Source: Thalassiosira profunda (Eukaryota > Bacillariophyta > Thalassiosirophyceae > Thalassiosirales > Thalassiosiraceae). Taken from it: DNA of 10,167 nt. Shown here piece by piece: positions 1 to 8,221 of this stretch. The translations under genes were made by a program, and so were the position numbers. How positions within the stretch are numbered: position 1 is the stretch's first letter; each line of letters begins with the position of its first letter. A model generated the notes under the pieces. The model was given only the letters and a program-made list of their open reading frames with translations. It was not told where the DNA came from and made no database searches. The DNA is taken from the NCBI GenBank assembly GCA_036939355.1, contig JALLAP010000833.1, positions 1 through 10,167 of the forward strand, read 5' to 3'.

Positions 1-613
1 GTCGACAAGGGAGTGATGCCGAGGAGTCGGGGTGTGTCATCATGTGAGGTGGTGGCTGAGATGCGAGGTCAGGACACAAAAAAGGAGCGTGTGCGTATGC
101 AAATGCGCCGCCCCTTTCTGCCATGGCAGCAACGGCCATGGAAATCCGGTCCCTTGTATCTTTGGACGAAGATGCAGCGTGCGGGCGACCCCGAACGAGG
201 AATTGCAACCAACAATCGGTTCGAAGAAAAAGAGACCTCCTAACAATCGCGGCCGTTGGCAAACGCAAACACAGAAGGCTCTGAAACTTCTTCAGGGGCA
301 GGCGTTGGATTCGATGGCAGAGGTTTGCCACCATCTCGTTACCAGCGCCCGTGGCAGCTGGAACTTGACGTCCAGCCAAAAAGCATCGTGCCGGTCCGAG
401 GTAAAGCGGAACGAGAAGGAAACACAAATGCAATAGATGTCTCTGCTGATAATAACTTCTCAGCTGCTACCTGTCAGCGTCGACCTCTTGCACGTGTTTG
501 TAATATGCATGAAGAATCCCTTTGGCGTCAAATGAAAGTATCTTCCTTCTCCCATATCCCCGCGATTGCGTTCATTTGCAGAAGTGCCAGCCCCGTGACA
601 TTGGCATTGCCTC
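1..613. other. Region without a supportable gene, downstream of the 614-1669 gene
   Basis: No reading frame here looks like a real protein. The open frames are short, overlap one another on both strands, and show no recognisable motif or splice structure. A 53-codon ATG frame at about 123-284 is basic and unrecognised. The segment just below 614 should contain the 3' UTR of the minus-strand gene, but I see no AATAAA on that strand. The window's left edge may also cut a gene that continues outside. Confidence 0.5.
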
Positions 614-1669
614 TCAATCCTCGCTGACACGAGCCTTCTTCGCATCGCGGGTGTCGCCACCATCTCCGCTCTTCCCCTCGGCCGGCTCGAGAACCTCTGC
701 ATAGAGGTGCTCAACGATCTTCAGAACGATCGAAGGGCGCTTGACGCCGCGTTCCACCGAGATGCCCTCCTTCTTCGCAATCTGCTTCAGCTCATCCAAC
801 GCCATGTGCCTCACGTACATCGCAGTTTCTTCCAAGTTGGAATAGCTGACACGCTCATCCTCCTCAAAGCAGTTGCTGCTGCAATAGAGAAAGCCGCCCG
901 TCAAGTCGACGATCAACTCAGCGTAGCTCTTGGATTCCAGCTTGCCAAGCTTGTTTCCATACTGGCCAATAGTCCCCATGCTAACAAGCTTCTTTTGCAG
1001 CAGTTCCTTATCCCAGCCCTACAGGGCTAAGTGGCTCCCAACTATGGTTTTGAAGAAAGATACATGAGAGGTCAATGACAGAAGTAGATCAGAAAATAGC
1101 AAAAGATACCTACTGGCAACCATACACTCCTGTGGCTGGCGGTCAAGATCACTCGCATCGAGCAGAGCAAAGATGACGTCCCGATCCAGAGTGGGAAAAT
1201 GCTTCTGGATAGCAGCGATGTGCTCCTCCTCGACGGGGTCGCCGGTGCACTCCCTGGCATTCGCGTACTTGTCGCTACAAGCATCGTCCCACACGGAAGC
1301 AGGCACCTCCGGAAAGGCGGGGTCCGACATGAGGCGACTCCCCAGCCCCTTCAACCCCTCCTTGATGGCAGCCTTCTCCGCCTTCTTCGCCGCGTCGTCC
1401 ATGCTCCCCACTTCCTCCCAGGCGGCGACGTCTTTCTTCTTCTTGAGGACGGTCGAAATGTCGAAGCTTTCGGGGGCGTTTCCCCCGCGGGCGTGAGCGG
1501 CCATCTTCATCCGAACCGACGACGCCTGGCCTTGCAGGTCCATGCCGCGTTCCTCCAGCTTCCACTGCAAATCGGTGGGATAGTGGGCAATGCAAACCAT
1601 GTTGACTCTCGGGAGATCTAGAAAGATACGGGGGGGTAAATAATTGATGGGCGTCAACGCGTGAGACAT
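614..1669 (-). CDS. Putative SAP-like/CUE-like domain protein, two coding exons
   Basis: The gene is unrecognised as a named family. Exon 1 runs 1669-1110 and exon 2 runs 980-614. The intron 1109-981 (129 nt) has a good AG/GTATCT donor and a TTAG acceptor, and joining gives an uninterrupted 308-aa frame. An internal ATG at 1600 (AACATGG context, 285 aa) has a stronger start context than 1669 and may be the true start. Counting from 1600, residues 7-38 resemble a SAP helix-extended-helix (LEERGMDLQG core). Residues 44-95 are Lys/Ala-rich and helical. Residues 127-155 (AIQKHFPTLDRDVIFALLDA) resemble a CUE ubiquitin-binding helix bundle with its FP signature. The C-terminal exon carries a second SAP-like segment (ALDELKQIAKKEGISVE) and ends in a basic KKAR stretch, possibly nuclear-targeting. 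Domain assignments are inference from pattern only. Upstream exons are possible. The gene is divergent from the hydroxylase gene that starts at 2177. Confidence 0.62.
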
Positions 1670-2176
1670 ATCTTATGATCGGGGCGGCGGCGTGGAGAAA
1701 AAATGTCAGCCGCATTAGCGTCGCGATCAACTCCTATCTGACCGCATCAGGCCATGTTTGTAAATTACGTGGTGGGTCCCTTCGCGGCGTCCACTGCAGG
1801 TGTGCTCTCGTGGGCTCTGCACATACTGCACCAATGACGCGTCGACCAGGATTTGCGCACAAATCGTGCACCCAGGCCTGCAGAAGACGCCGAGGATGCC
1901 GTCAATGCAAGAGAACGTCAACTCACCGGAAAAGAGGAGCTGTGATGCTTTGATGGCGATGGCCGCGTCCAGGGCTGGGTTGGAGGCGGGGGGTTGTCGA
2001 CGTCTCGAGATGAGAGGAGAGGCAGGAGAACGAGGAGGGGGAGGAGGCAAAAAGATATTTTCGGGGGCGAGCCCACTGCCCCCTAGATCGGCTTGGCTAG
2101 CGTGGCCTCTCGCTCCTCCGCCACCCAAACTCCAACCCGGCTCGCTTGCACGCAACCCCTCGCCGCACAAGCAGCC
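1670..2176. promoter_or_regulatory. Divergent intergenic region with presumed back-to-back promoters
   Basis: This 507-bp gap lies between the start of the minus-strand gene and the ATG of the plus-strand hydroxylase gene, so it should hold both promoters and 5' UTRs. The stretch just upstream of 2177 is C-rich and lacks ATG, as expected for a leader. No clear TATA box was seen. Minus-strand sequences resembling splice sites (GTGAGT at 1926-1921, TTCTGCAG ending at 1878, GTAATT at 1768-1763, TTTCTAG ending at 1618) leave open that part of this region is an upstream exon of the minus-strand gene. Confidence 0.4.
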
Positions 2177-4283
2177 ATGGCGTCGGACCCGCCGGCCAAG
2201 CGGCCCCGCACGGACGACGAGGAAGGTGGCGGCCCCACCGATGGCTCGTCGGTGCGCTGGGCGGACGGAGGCCCGCCATCGAAGACGACAACGAACGGCC
2301 TCGGCGAAGATGATGGCGACGTCCTCGCGCCCCTCGCCCCCGGCGTCCTCGACCGCTCCGCCGAGCTCGCCGCCTCCTACAAGAGCGCGACGCCCTACCC
2401 TCACGGAATGATCAAGGGGTTTTGCCGGGAGGGCTTCTTGGGTGAGTGATCATGTGTTGTTGCATGGTATCTTTTTGTGCACGTGATGTGCATCTGACGA
2501 TGCCTGATGTTTCACCCGAGCAGAAGAGATATTGGACGAGCTGAAGCAGAACAGCAAGGTGAAGTTCAAGGAGACAGACTTGTTTAGGGTCTACCAGAGC
2601 ATCGATCTGGTGAGTTATTGCCAGCATTTCGTCCCGTGTCGGTGGCGTTCGGAGCACATCTCTCACTCATTTTATGTGCGAAACAATCTTTGCAGGGAAA
2701 CCTGAGCGAAGGCTCCGAACTGGCCCTTCAAATGCCCGCCCTGATGAAATTGAAGCGGGCCATATATTCTCCAGAGTATCGGGCGTTTGTGGAGCGAGTG
2801 ACGGGTCTGGAGTCCGGCACGTTGACCGACGAGGTGAGATTGCAATGTGATACTGTTGAATGATTCGTTTTGCAATGGCCTTCTTATCATCTGCACTCAG
2901 GTGGACTGCGCTGCCAACTGCCACGCGAAGGGGTGCCACCTCCTCTGCCACGACGATGTTATTGGCAACCGCAAGGTTTCTTACATCATCTACCTGACCG
3001 ATCCGGAGCCCACCTGGACGGATGTCGACGGCGGCCGCCTCGAGCTGTACGAGGCATTTGCGGCGGAGAATCCAGAGGACGGCAAGGGCTCGCGCAGGGT
3101 GCCCGGAGCGTTGCCTGTAAAGACAATCCTGCCCGAATTCAATGCAATGGCGTGCTTCGAGGTGCGGCCCGGCGTGTCGTTCCATTCCGTGCAGGAAGTG
3201 TTCTGCGATCGGCCGCGGCTCTCCCTGCAGGGTTGGTACCACTCGAAGGAGGCGCCGAAGGATTCATCGAATGCGACCTTGCAGCGACTGAAGTCGACGG
3301 ACAAGGGAGAAGATATGGAAGGGGCGTTTGAACCGTTGGAAGCAACAGAAGAAAAGGAAGGTGCAGGTGAACAGAATCAATTGAGCGAAGAGGATAGATC
3401 TTTTCTTGGAAAGTACATCAACGCCGCCTACCTCAGCGACCAATCGATGGAGGAGATGCGAGAAAGATTCGAGGAGGAATCGAGCATCCAGCTGCGTCAC
3501 TTCTTATTAGATGAGTGGAATGCCAAGATAGGTGGCGCCTTCGCCAAAGATGATGCAAGGGATAAGCTCGGAAACGATCGTCCCTGTCTTGATTACCAAG
3601 TGGGGACGAGCGACCGCTGGAAGGCGGTGGGACCTGCCCACAAGCAGAGATTTTTGCAATACGAACCGTTGGAGAAGGCAACAGAGGAGGTTAGCCAGGA
3701 GTCGGACGCAGGATACTACCTCAATTTCCTACGCCAGACGGTATTCCAATCGGCTGCCTTTGGACGATGGCTTGGATGGATAACCAGTCTGGGCTTCCCT
3801 CTCGGCCAGCGCGGTCGCGTCCGGCGCTTCCGCCCTGGTCTCGATTACACTGTCGCCCACTACGGCGTCCTCACGACGCACGCCGTGCTGGACGCCACCC
3901 TCTGCTTCTGCGCGGGGGAGGGAAAGCAGTGCTCCTTCGACGAGGAAACGAACGAGCTGATCGGATCCGACGACGATGCCATCTGGGAATCGGGCGACGT
4001 GGGCGGATTCGAGTGCTACATTGCCGCGGACGAGGGCGGGGAGGAGCAGGGACCCGACGCCGAGTACGATGAGGAGGACGATACCAAGCTGCTGAGCGTA
4101 TCAGCGAGCAACAACACACTGTCGTTGGTGTACCGCGATCCGGGGACGATGCGGTTCGTCAAATACGTCGGCGCAGGAGCCCCGAGCTCAAGGTGGGATG
4201 TGGCGCTGGAGTACGATGTCAAGTCGGATGAGACTGACGATGAGGACAGTGGAGACGAAACCGACCCTAATGAAACCAAATAA
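2177..4283 (+). CDS. OGFOD1: OGFOD1/Tpa1/Ofd1-type 2-oxoglutarate- and Fe(II)-dependent prolyl hydroxylase
   Basis: Four exons (2177-2441, 2524-2609, 2696-2833, 2901-4283) join in frame to 623 aa. The introns (82, 86 and 67 nt) are all GTGAG...CAG. The start ATG sits in GCAGCCATGG, an ideal context. Known family members (human OGFOD1, yeast Tpa1, fission yeast Ofd1) hydroxylate a proline of the small-subunit ribosomal protein uS12 (RPS23). In sequence: residues 1-60 are low-complexity with a KRPR basic patch. The N-terminal double-stranded beta-helix spans about 75-275 and has the iron triad H180-x-D182 (in LLCHDDVIGN) and H258 (in VSFHSVQEV), plus R269 for 2-oxoglutarate (RLSLQGW). The linker at 280-324 is acidic. 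A C-terminal degenerate beta-helix domain from about 325 begins FLGKYINAAYLSDQ. The tail is Asp/Glu-rich. No substitution of a catalytic residue is seen, so activity is expected. The stop lies 19 bp from the convergent minus-strand gene, so the 3' UTRs must overlap. Function is assigned by homology; whether the product mono- or dihydroxylates is not readable. Confidence 0.93.
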
Positions 4284-4302
4284 TCACTGCTTTACAGCAC
4301 CC

Positions 4303-5369
4303 TCAAATGACCAACGCGATTTTTCGACGACGATCGCCGCAACGTTGGTATCCATTTCTTTCGCAATCGGAACAAATGTCCTTAGTGCATCCCCGGTCAT
4401 GGCATTGGGCGCATTCGTCCAAGCAGTCAGGGCAGATTTTTGCCTTGCAGACCCCACAGCTAACAAGACAACGATCACACGCTTGAGTTCCGCACTGGCA
4501 CTTCTGCAGCTCTCCGCATAATCTGCAAACACATTCGTCACAGGCAGGGCATGCTCCCCCGGGTGCGCACTCCGCGCAATGTTCTCGCATGGTTGCGGTA
4601 CAATGTTTGAGCATTGATTTGCTGCAGGCATTACAGAAATTCTTGGCACATTTGTAGCAGATTCCTCGGTGATGCTCAGGCGAAATGTAAAATCGCTCTG
4701 GTAGTTGACAGCCACTTCCCATTCTCCGACCCTCTCCCCACAACTCGAACATGTGCACCCCCGGCGTTGCAGATAATCATTGTATCTTCTCAGAAACGGG
4801 CGTAAATTATAACTCGGATTGTTGCACCATTTCTCATGGATAACAAGGAGCTTCAAAGAAGTGCCCCCAGTAAGGATGATGCTGTTGAGGTAGGGCAGCA
4901 CTTTCGCCTCGGAGAGCCTCGGCCCGGGAGGCGGGAGGCCATAATTTGGCCGGTATGAGTACTCAAACCTTCTCTCGTGAGGGCCCACGAGGCTGAGATC
5001 CAGTTGTTCCAATTCTGTAGACGACCGAAACATTTTGAGGCAGACCCCCGTCACATTGATGCAGCCAGCCAGGTTCAACGCCTTGAGATTGGCGGCCGCA
5101 TCAATCAGCAGAAACATTTGCTCAATGTCGCCGTCCGTCAGCCTCGACGCGAGACTCTTCTCGACGGAGCTAAAATCGAGGACAGTCCACTTTGTGTTTG
5201 ATAAGATCTTCTTCTGTAGATCGTCGCCTTGCCCGTCGACCGCCAGGGCGAAGAGTGCCTGGGACGGCGGCGCCAAATAGCCCGCGGCATGCGCCAGCGC
5301 CTCCTCGGGCAAATCCAGCAGCTGGACCGCCCGGCCAGCACCATTGCAAATTTTCCTCCGCTTCGGCAT
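4303..5369 (-). CDS. F-box-like/LRR/Cys-rich zinc-binding protein, frameshifted copy
   Basis: The N-terminal frame starts at the ATG at 5369 (MPKRRKIC). It shows a basic start, an F-box-like segment at residues 18-45 (LLDLPEEALAHAAGYL), and LRR-like strands at about 93-175 (LKALNLAGCINVTG, LEQLDLSLVGP). At residue ~227 the frame breaks within a four-base T run on the minus strand (4692-4689). Downstream, the matching Cys-rich part continues in another frame to a stop at 4303. The span is 1067 nt, one short of a multiple of three, so a single missing base explains it and the composite would be about 355 aa. The Cys-rich part has many CxxC pairs (CYKCAKNFCNAC, CPACDECVCRLC, CGVCKAKICPDC), suggesting several zinc sites of B-box/RING-like spacing. 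It is a clear paralogue of the gene at 6902-8221 but lacks that gene's last ~90 residues. F-box proteins usually recruit substrates to SCF ubiquitin ligases; that role here is inference. It could be a sequencing error or a young pseudogene. Confidence 0.7.
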
Positions 5370-5595
5370 CGATTATCAGAGAGAGATATGCGCGGGAGCA
5401 GACAAGGGCAACACTGGTATGGTAGCCAGTTCGCAAGGACGTGGGCGGAGGGGCGCCGGAGGGGGGCTTGCTCTGTAGCCGGCCGGCTAAGGAGCCGGGA
5501 GCCGGCAGGGTTTGCATGCCGACACTAAAGGTATCTTTTATCTCTAGTGTCCACCAGATTGACCCCCGCCCCCAAGACGGGCAGCGCGCGCGGCC
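5370..5595. promoter_or_regulatory. Divergent promoter region between the F-box-like gene and the desaturase gene
   Basis: These 226 bp separate two start codons on opposite strands and must contain both 5' leaders. The segment includes G- and GCCGG-rich stretches around 5445-5510 and one GTATCTT heptamer at 5531-5537, 59 bp before the desaturase ATG. No canonical TATA box is evident. The assignment rests on gene layout only. Confidence 0.4.
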
Positions 5596-6822
5596 ATGGT
5601 GGTTCAGAAGGGGAGAGCCGACGCGGCGATGCCGTTTGCGCTTGTCGTCGCTGCAGTGGTGCGCAACCACTCCGTTATCGCGTTTGCCCCGGCGGCGTCT
5701 CGGCAACTAATTCAGGCGCCACCAACATCAAAAGTCGGTGCACGAGAATTCTACTGCCCGCCTCCTGCTGCGTCCACTTCTGCCCTCGACGTTGCAACGG
5801 CGAGCACTGCAGATGAGCGCGAGGCCAGCAGCCCCGAGCCGCTGGCATCGGTGGAGGCATTGGATAGGCTGGTGCCGCGCCAAACCATCAGGGAGCTGTC
5901 GAAGCACAAATCCAACGCCAAAGGAATTGCGCAGGTGGCCTTCCACTTTGGCCTCGTCGCCCTGGCGGCGTGCGCGGCACCGATTGGACCGCAGCTGTCG
6001 CTCCTGGCGACAGCCTTCGCGTCGAGCTTCTACTTCAACGGTCTGCACGAGACGATCCACCGCACCGCCTTCCGATCCAACTTCTGCAACGATGCATTTG
6101 CGCACATCTTTGGCTTCCTCTGCCTCCGGCCCGCACGACACTATTACCATTACCACTGGCAACACCATCGATACACGGGCAACCCCAAGTTGGATTCGGA
6201 ATTGCAGCCGGGTTTGCTGGATTTTCCTGTGGACAACGTCGCTCGCTACGCGCTGTATTTGTCGGGGATTCCGTTCTGGGGAGATGCGATACTGACGACG
6301 GCCAAACATGCATTCGGAAAGTGCAACGAGGCTTATCTGACAAACGAGCGAGCAAAGAGGGAAGTGACGAGGGAGGCGCGGATATATCTGGCTCTGTATG
6401 CCTGCATTGCAGCTTGGGCTTTTGCGGTGGGCGAGTCTGTGATATCTCCGCTCCTTCGACTTTGGGTGCTGCCGGCGGTGCTCGGCCAGCCGTTCCTCCG
6501 TTTCTACTTGCTTGCCGAGCACCGGGGCAGGAAGGAATCACCCCTGATATACGAGAACACGCGGACGATGGCGGGGACCAACGCGTATTACAGAAAGTTG
6601 GCGTGGCAGATGCCGTTCCATGCCGAGCATCACGCCTGGCCGACCCTTCCATTCCATCAGTTGCACACAGCTCACCAATTGCTGGTGGATGCCAGTGGCG
6701 ATGATATTTTGGACAGCGGGGAGATGCACTCAGAATTGCAAGGGTCGGGAAGGGACGGATATCTGAACTTCAATAGGATGTTCGTGGGTTTGTTGCGGCA
6801 CCAGTCGAGCAACAGATTGTGA
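5596..6822 (+). CDS. Plastid-targeted membrane fatty acid desaturase-family protein
   Basis: This is a single-exon frame of 408 aa. Three histidine boxes typical of the FA_desaturase superfamily are visible: H151-ETI-H155, H187-WQ-H190-H191 and H342-AE-H345-H346. An AEHRG motif at 308-311 and NTRT at 321-324 are also present. The pattern most resembles the bacterial rhizobitoxine-desaturase/carotene-ketolase-like branch rather than front-end desaturases, and no cytochrome b5 domain is present. Such di-iron enzymes use O2 and reductant to desaturate, hydroxylate or oxygenate lipids. Hydrophobic segments at about 113-150, 215-232, 264-283 and 286-306 fit a membrane protein. The N-terminus has a hydrophobic signal (residues 12-24) followed by VIA/FAPAAS, matching the diatom bipartite plastid presequence with Phe at +1. 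The next region is Ser/Ala-rich, like a transit peptide. ATG 5596 has a strong context (GGCCATGG); ATG 5629 would give a cleaner signal peptide. The substrate is unknown. Confidence 0.85.
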   Translation: MVVQKGRADAAMPFALVVAAVVRNHSVIAFAPAASRQLIQAPPTSKVGAREFYCPPPAASTSALDVATASTADEREASSPEPLASVEALDRLVPRQTIRELSKHKSNAKGIAQVAFHFGLVALAACAAPIGPQLSLLATAFASSFYFNGLHETIHRTAFRSNFCNDAFAHIFGFLCLRPARHYYHYHWQHHRYTGNPKLDSELQPGLLDFPVDNVARYALYLSGIPFWGDAILTTAKHAFGKCNEAYLTNERAKREVTREARIYLALYACIAAWAFAVGESVISPLLRLWVLPAVLGQPFLRFYLLAEHRGRKESPLIYENTRTMAGTNAYYRKLAWQMPFHAEHHAWPTLPFHQLHTAHQLLVDASGDDILDSGEMHSELQGSGRDGYLNFNRMFVGLLRHQSSNRL

Positions 6823-6864
6823 GAGTAGAGGTGCAACCTACCTACCTCGCTGTCGATTGTTATG

Positions 6865-6870
6865 AATAAA
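6865..6870 (+). terminator. AATAAA polyadenylation-like signal after the desaturase gene
   Basis: An AATAAA hexamer lies 43 bp past the desaturase stop codon and 32 bp before the end of the convergent gene at 6902. Position and motif fit a eukaryotic cleavage/polyadenylation signal on the plus strand. Diatoms do not depend strictly on this hexamer, so it is only suggestive. Confidence 0.4.
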
Positions 6871-6901
6871 TGTACAGACTACTCGTGTGTTTTCGACCTA
6901 T

Positions 6902-8221
6902 CTAGACCAGCTCCTTCAGCTCCGCAATATCATTGTGGTGTTTCTCAATCTCTTTTTTGTGTGCTTCAATCTTCTTTTCAACGAGAGGGGAAATCATTTT
7001 GACACATCCTTTGCATCTTTTCTTCTGCTCATTGTATTTGCAATTCGATAGCCGGCATTCTGGACAATACTGGTCCCCGCATGCTTTACATTTGATGCAC
7101 TCATGACAGATATTTGTTCCCACGCCTGTGCAGGGGTACTCCCTGGCCAACGCCTGGGGCCGTTGGTACGGCCCAACGGAACTGGCCGAGGATTCTGACG
7201 AAAATCCGTCGACAGGTTCGTCTCTGCGCTTTTTCAAGCGCTGGACATGCAAAGGCAAAGGCTGGCATCGAGCAAAACATCCAAAGCAGCATTTTGCATC
7301 GCAATACCTGCAGCTTGGCAGGCAATCGGCGCACTTCCTTGTCCCGCATTTGGCGCATTCATCCAAGCCTTCGCATTGCTCACAAAAGAACATACCGCAG
7401 GAAGGGCACCGCTCCCCCCCGGGCAAGCATCCCGAGCAGTGTTCCCGCTCACATTTGGCACAAAAATGGAGCGTTGGAGCAAACTCGTTATCCTCATTGC
7501 CCTCGTAGGCGCAACCAGTACAGAAGAGCTGGGTGCACTTGTAGCATAGGTTGTTCTGCATTCCGAAGCGTCTCTCCCCGACCAAACCAACTGAATACGA
7601 ATCCTCTGAATCCGAATCTTCTTCTTCGCCAAACCCCCAACTCCCACATCTCGAACAGATGCATTCTCGGCGTTTCAGGTAATCGTCGTATCTTTGTAGA
7701 AACTGACACACGCCATCGCTTTGGTTGGTGAGCCATTTTTTGGGCAGCACAAGCAGCTTCAAAGAGCTGAGTTTGGCAGCAATGATGCTGTCGAGGACTG
7801 GCAATACAATCGCCTCGCAAAGCATTGGTTTCGGGGATATGGCCGGGCTCTCCCGAGGGCCGACGAGGCTAAGGTCGATCATCTCCAGCTGTGTAGAACC
7901 CCGCAGCGGGTCGAGGCAGCGCCCCGTAACGTTAACGCATCCGCCCATAGCCAGCCTTTTTAGATTGTCTATGCGTGACAAAATGAGTTGAATGTGGCGG
8001 TCGCTTAGCCTCGCCGCGAGGCTCTTCTCCACCAATCCAAAATCGAGGACCGTAGTCCTCGATAAGATCGCCCTCTGTCGGTCCTCTCCAGGAATTGCCA
8101 GAGCAAAAATGGCCCGCGATGGCCCGGCCAAATATTGGGCCGCGTGCGCCAGCGCCTCGTTGGGCAGGTCCGCCAGGCGCAGCGCCCGGCTGTCATTGCA
8201 AATTCTCCTCCGCTTCGACAT
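6902..8221 (-). CDS. F-box-like/LRR/Cys-rich multi-zinc protein, intact paralogue
   Basis: This is a single-exon 439-aa frame starting MSKRRRIC. Domains in order: an F-box-like segment at 15-45 (LADLPNEALAHAAQYLAGPS); LRR-like strands at about 86-165 (LKRLAMGGCVNVTG, LEMIDLSLVGP, LKLLVLP); a CxxC pair at 188-192 (CICSRC) followed by an acidic insert (199-208); a first Cys-rich block at 226-319 with repeated CxxC spacing (CYKCTQLFCTGC, CAKCEREHCSGC, CEQCEGLDECAKC); a Ser-rich linker; a second Cys block at 372-406 (CHECIKCKACGDQYCPEC); and a charged Lys/Glu coiled-coil-like end at 412-439. The cysteine ladder implies multiple structural zinc sites. The two-block plan matches the gene at 4303-5369 in order and sequence. 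An SCF adaptor or E3-like role is possible but unproven; no exact RING C3HC4 spacing was established. It converges on the desaturase gene (79-bp gap) and diverges from the LRR gene. Confidence 0.82.
   Translation of the reverse strand: MSKRRRICNDSRALRLADLPNEALAHAAQYLAGPSRAIFALAIPGEDRQRAILSRTTVLDFGLVEKSLAARLSDRHIQLILSRIDNLKRLAMGGCVNVTGRCLDPLRGSTQLEMIDLSLVGPRESPAISPKPMLCEAIVLPVLDSIIAAKLSSLKLLVLPKKWLTNQSDGVCQFLQRYDDYLKRRECICSRCGSWGFGEEEDSDSEDSYSVGLVGERRFGMQNNLCYKCTQLFCTGCAYEGNEDNEFAPTLHFCAKCEREHCSGCLPGGERCPSCGMFFCEQCEGLDECAKCGTRKCADCLPSCRYCDAKCCFGCFARCQPLPLHVQRLKKRRDEPVDGFSSESSASSVGPYQRPQALAREYPCTGVGTNICHECIKCKACGDQYCPECRLSNCKYNEQKKRCKGCVKMISPLVEKKIEAHKKEIEKHHNDIAELKELV

Noticed and set aside
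256..627. Plus-strand open frame of 123 codons near the left edge
   Set aside because: It has no recognisable motif, no ATG in good context and competing frames on both strands; it runs just into the end of the minus-strand gene.
1727..2404. Minus-strand open frame of 225 codons overlapping the hydroxylase start
   Set aside because: It is Pro/Arg/Gly-rich low-complexity sequence running through the first exon of a well-supported gene, with no domain signal; only its downstream part is kept as a possible-exon remark.
3767..4119. Arg/Pro-rich frames on both strands inside the hydroxylase gene
   Set aside because: They are out-of-frame shadows of the last hydroxylase exon in GC-rich sequence.
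4663..4750. A short intron as the cause of the frame change in the first F-box-like gene
   Set aside because: The only GT...AG pairs that fix the frame without losing the conserved CxxC are about 20-35 nt long, too short for a spliceosomal intron.
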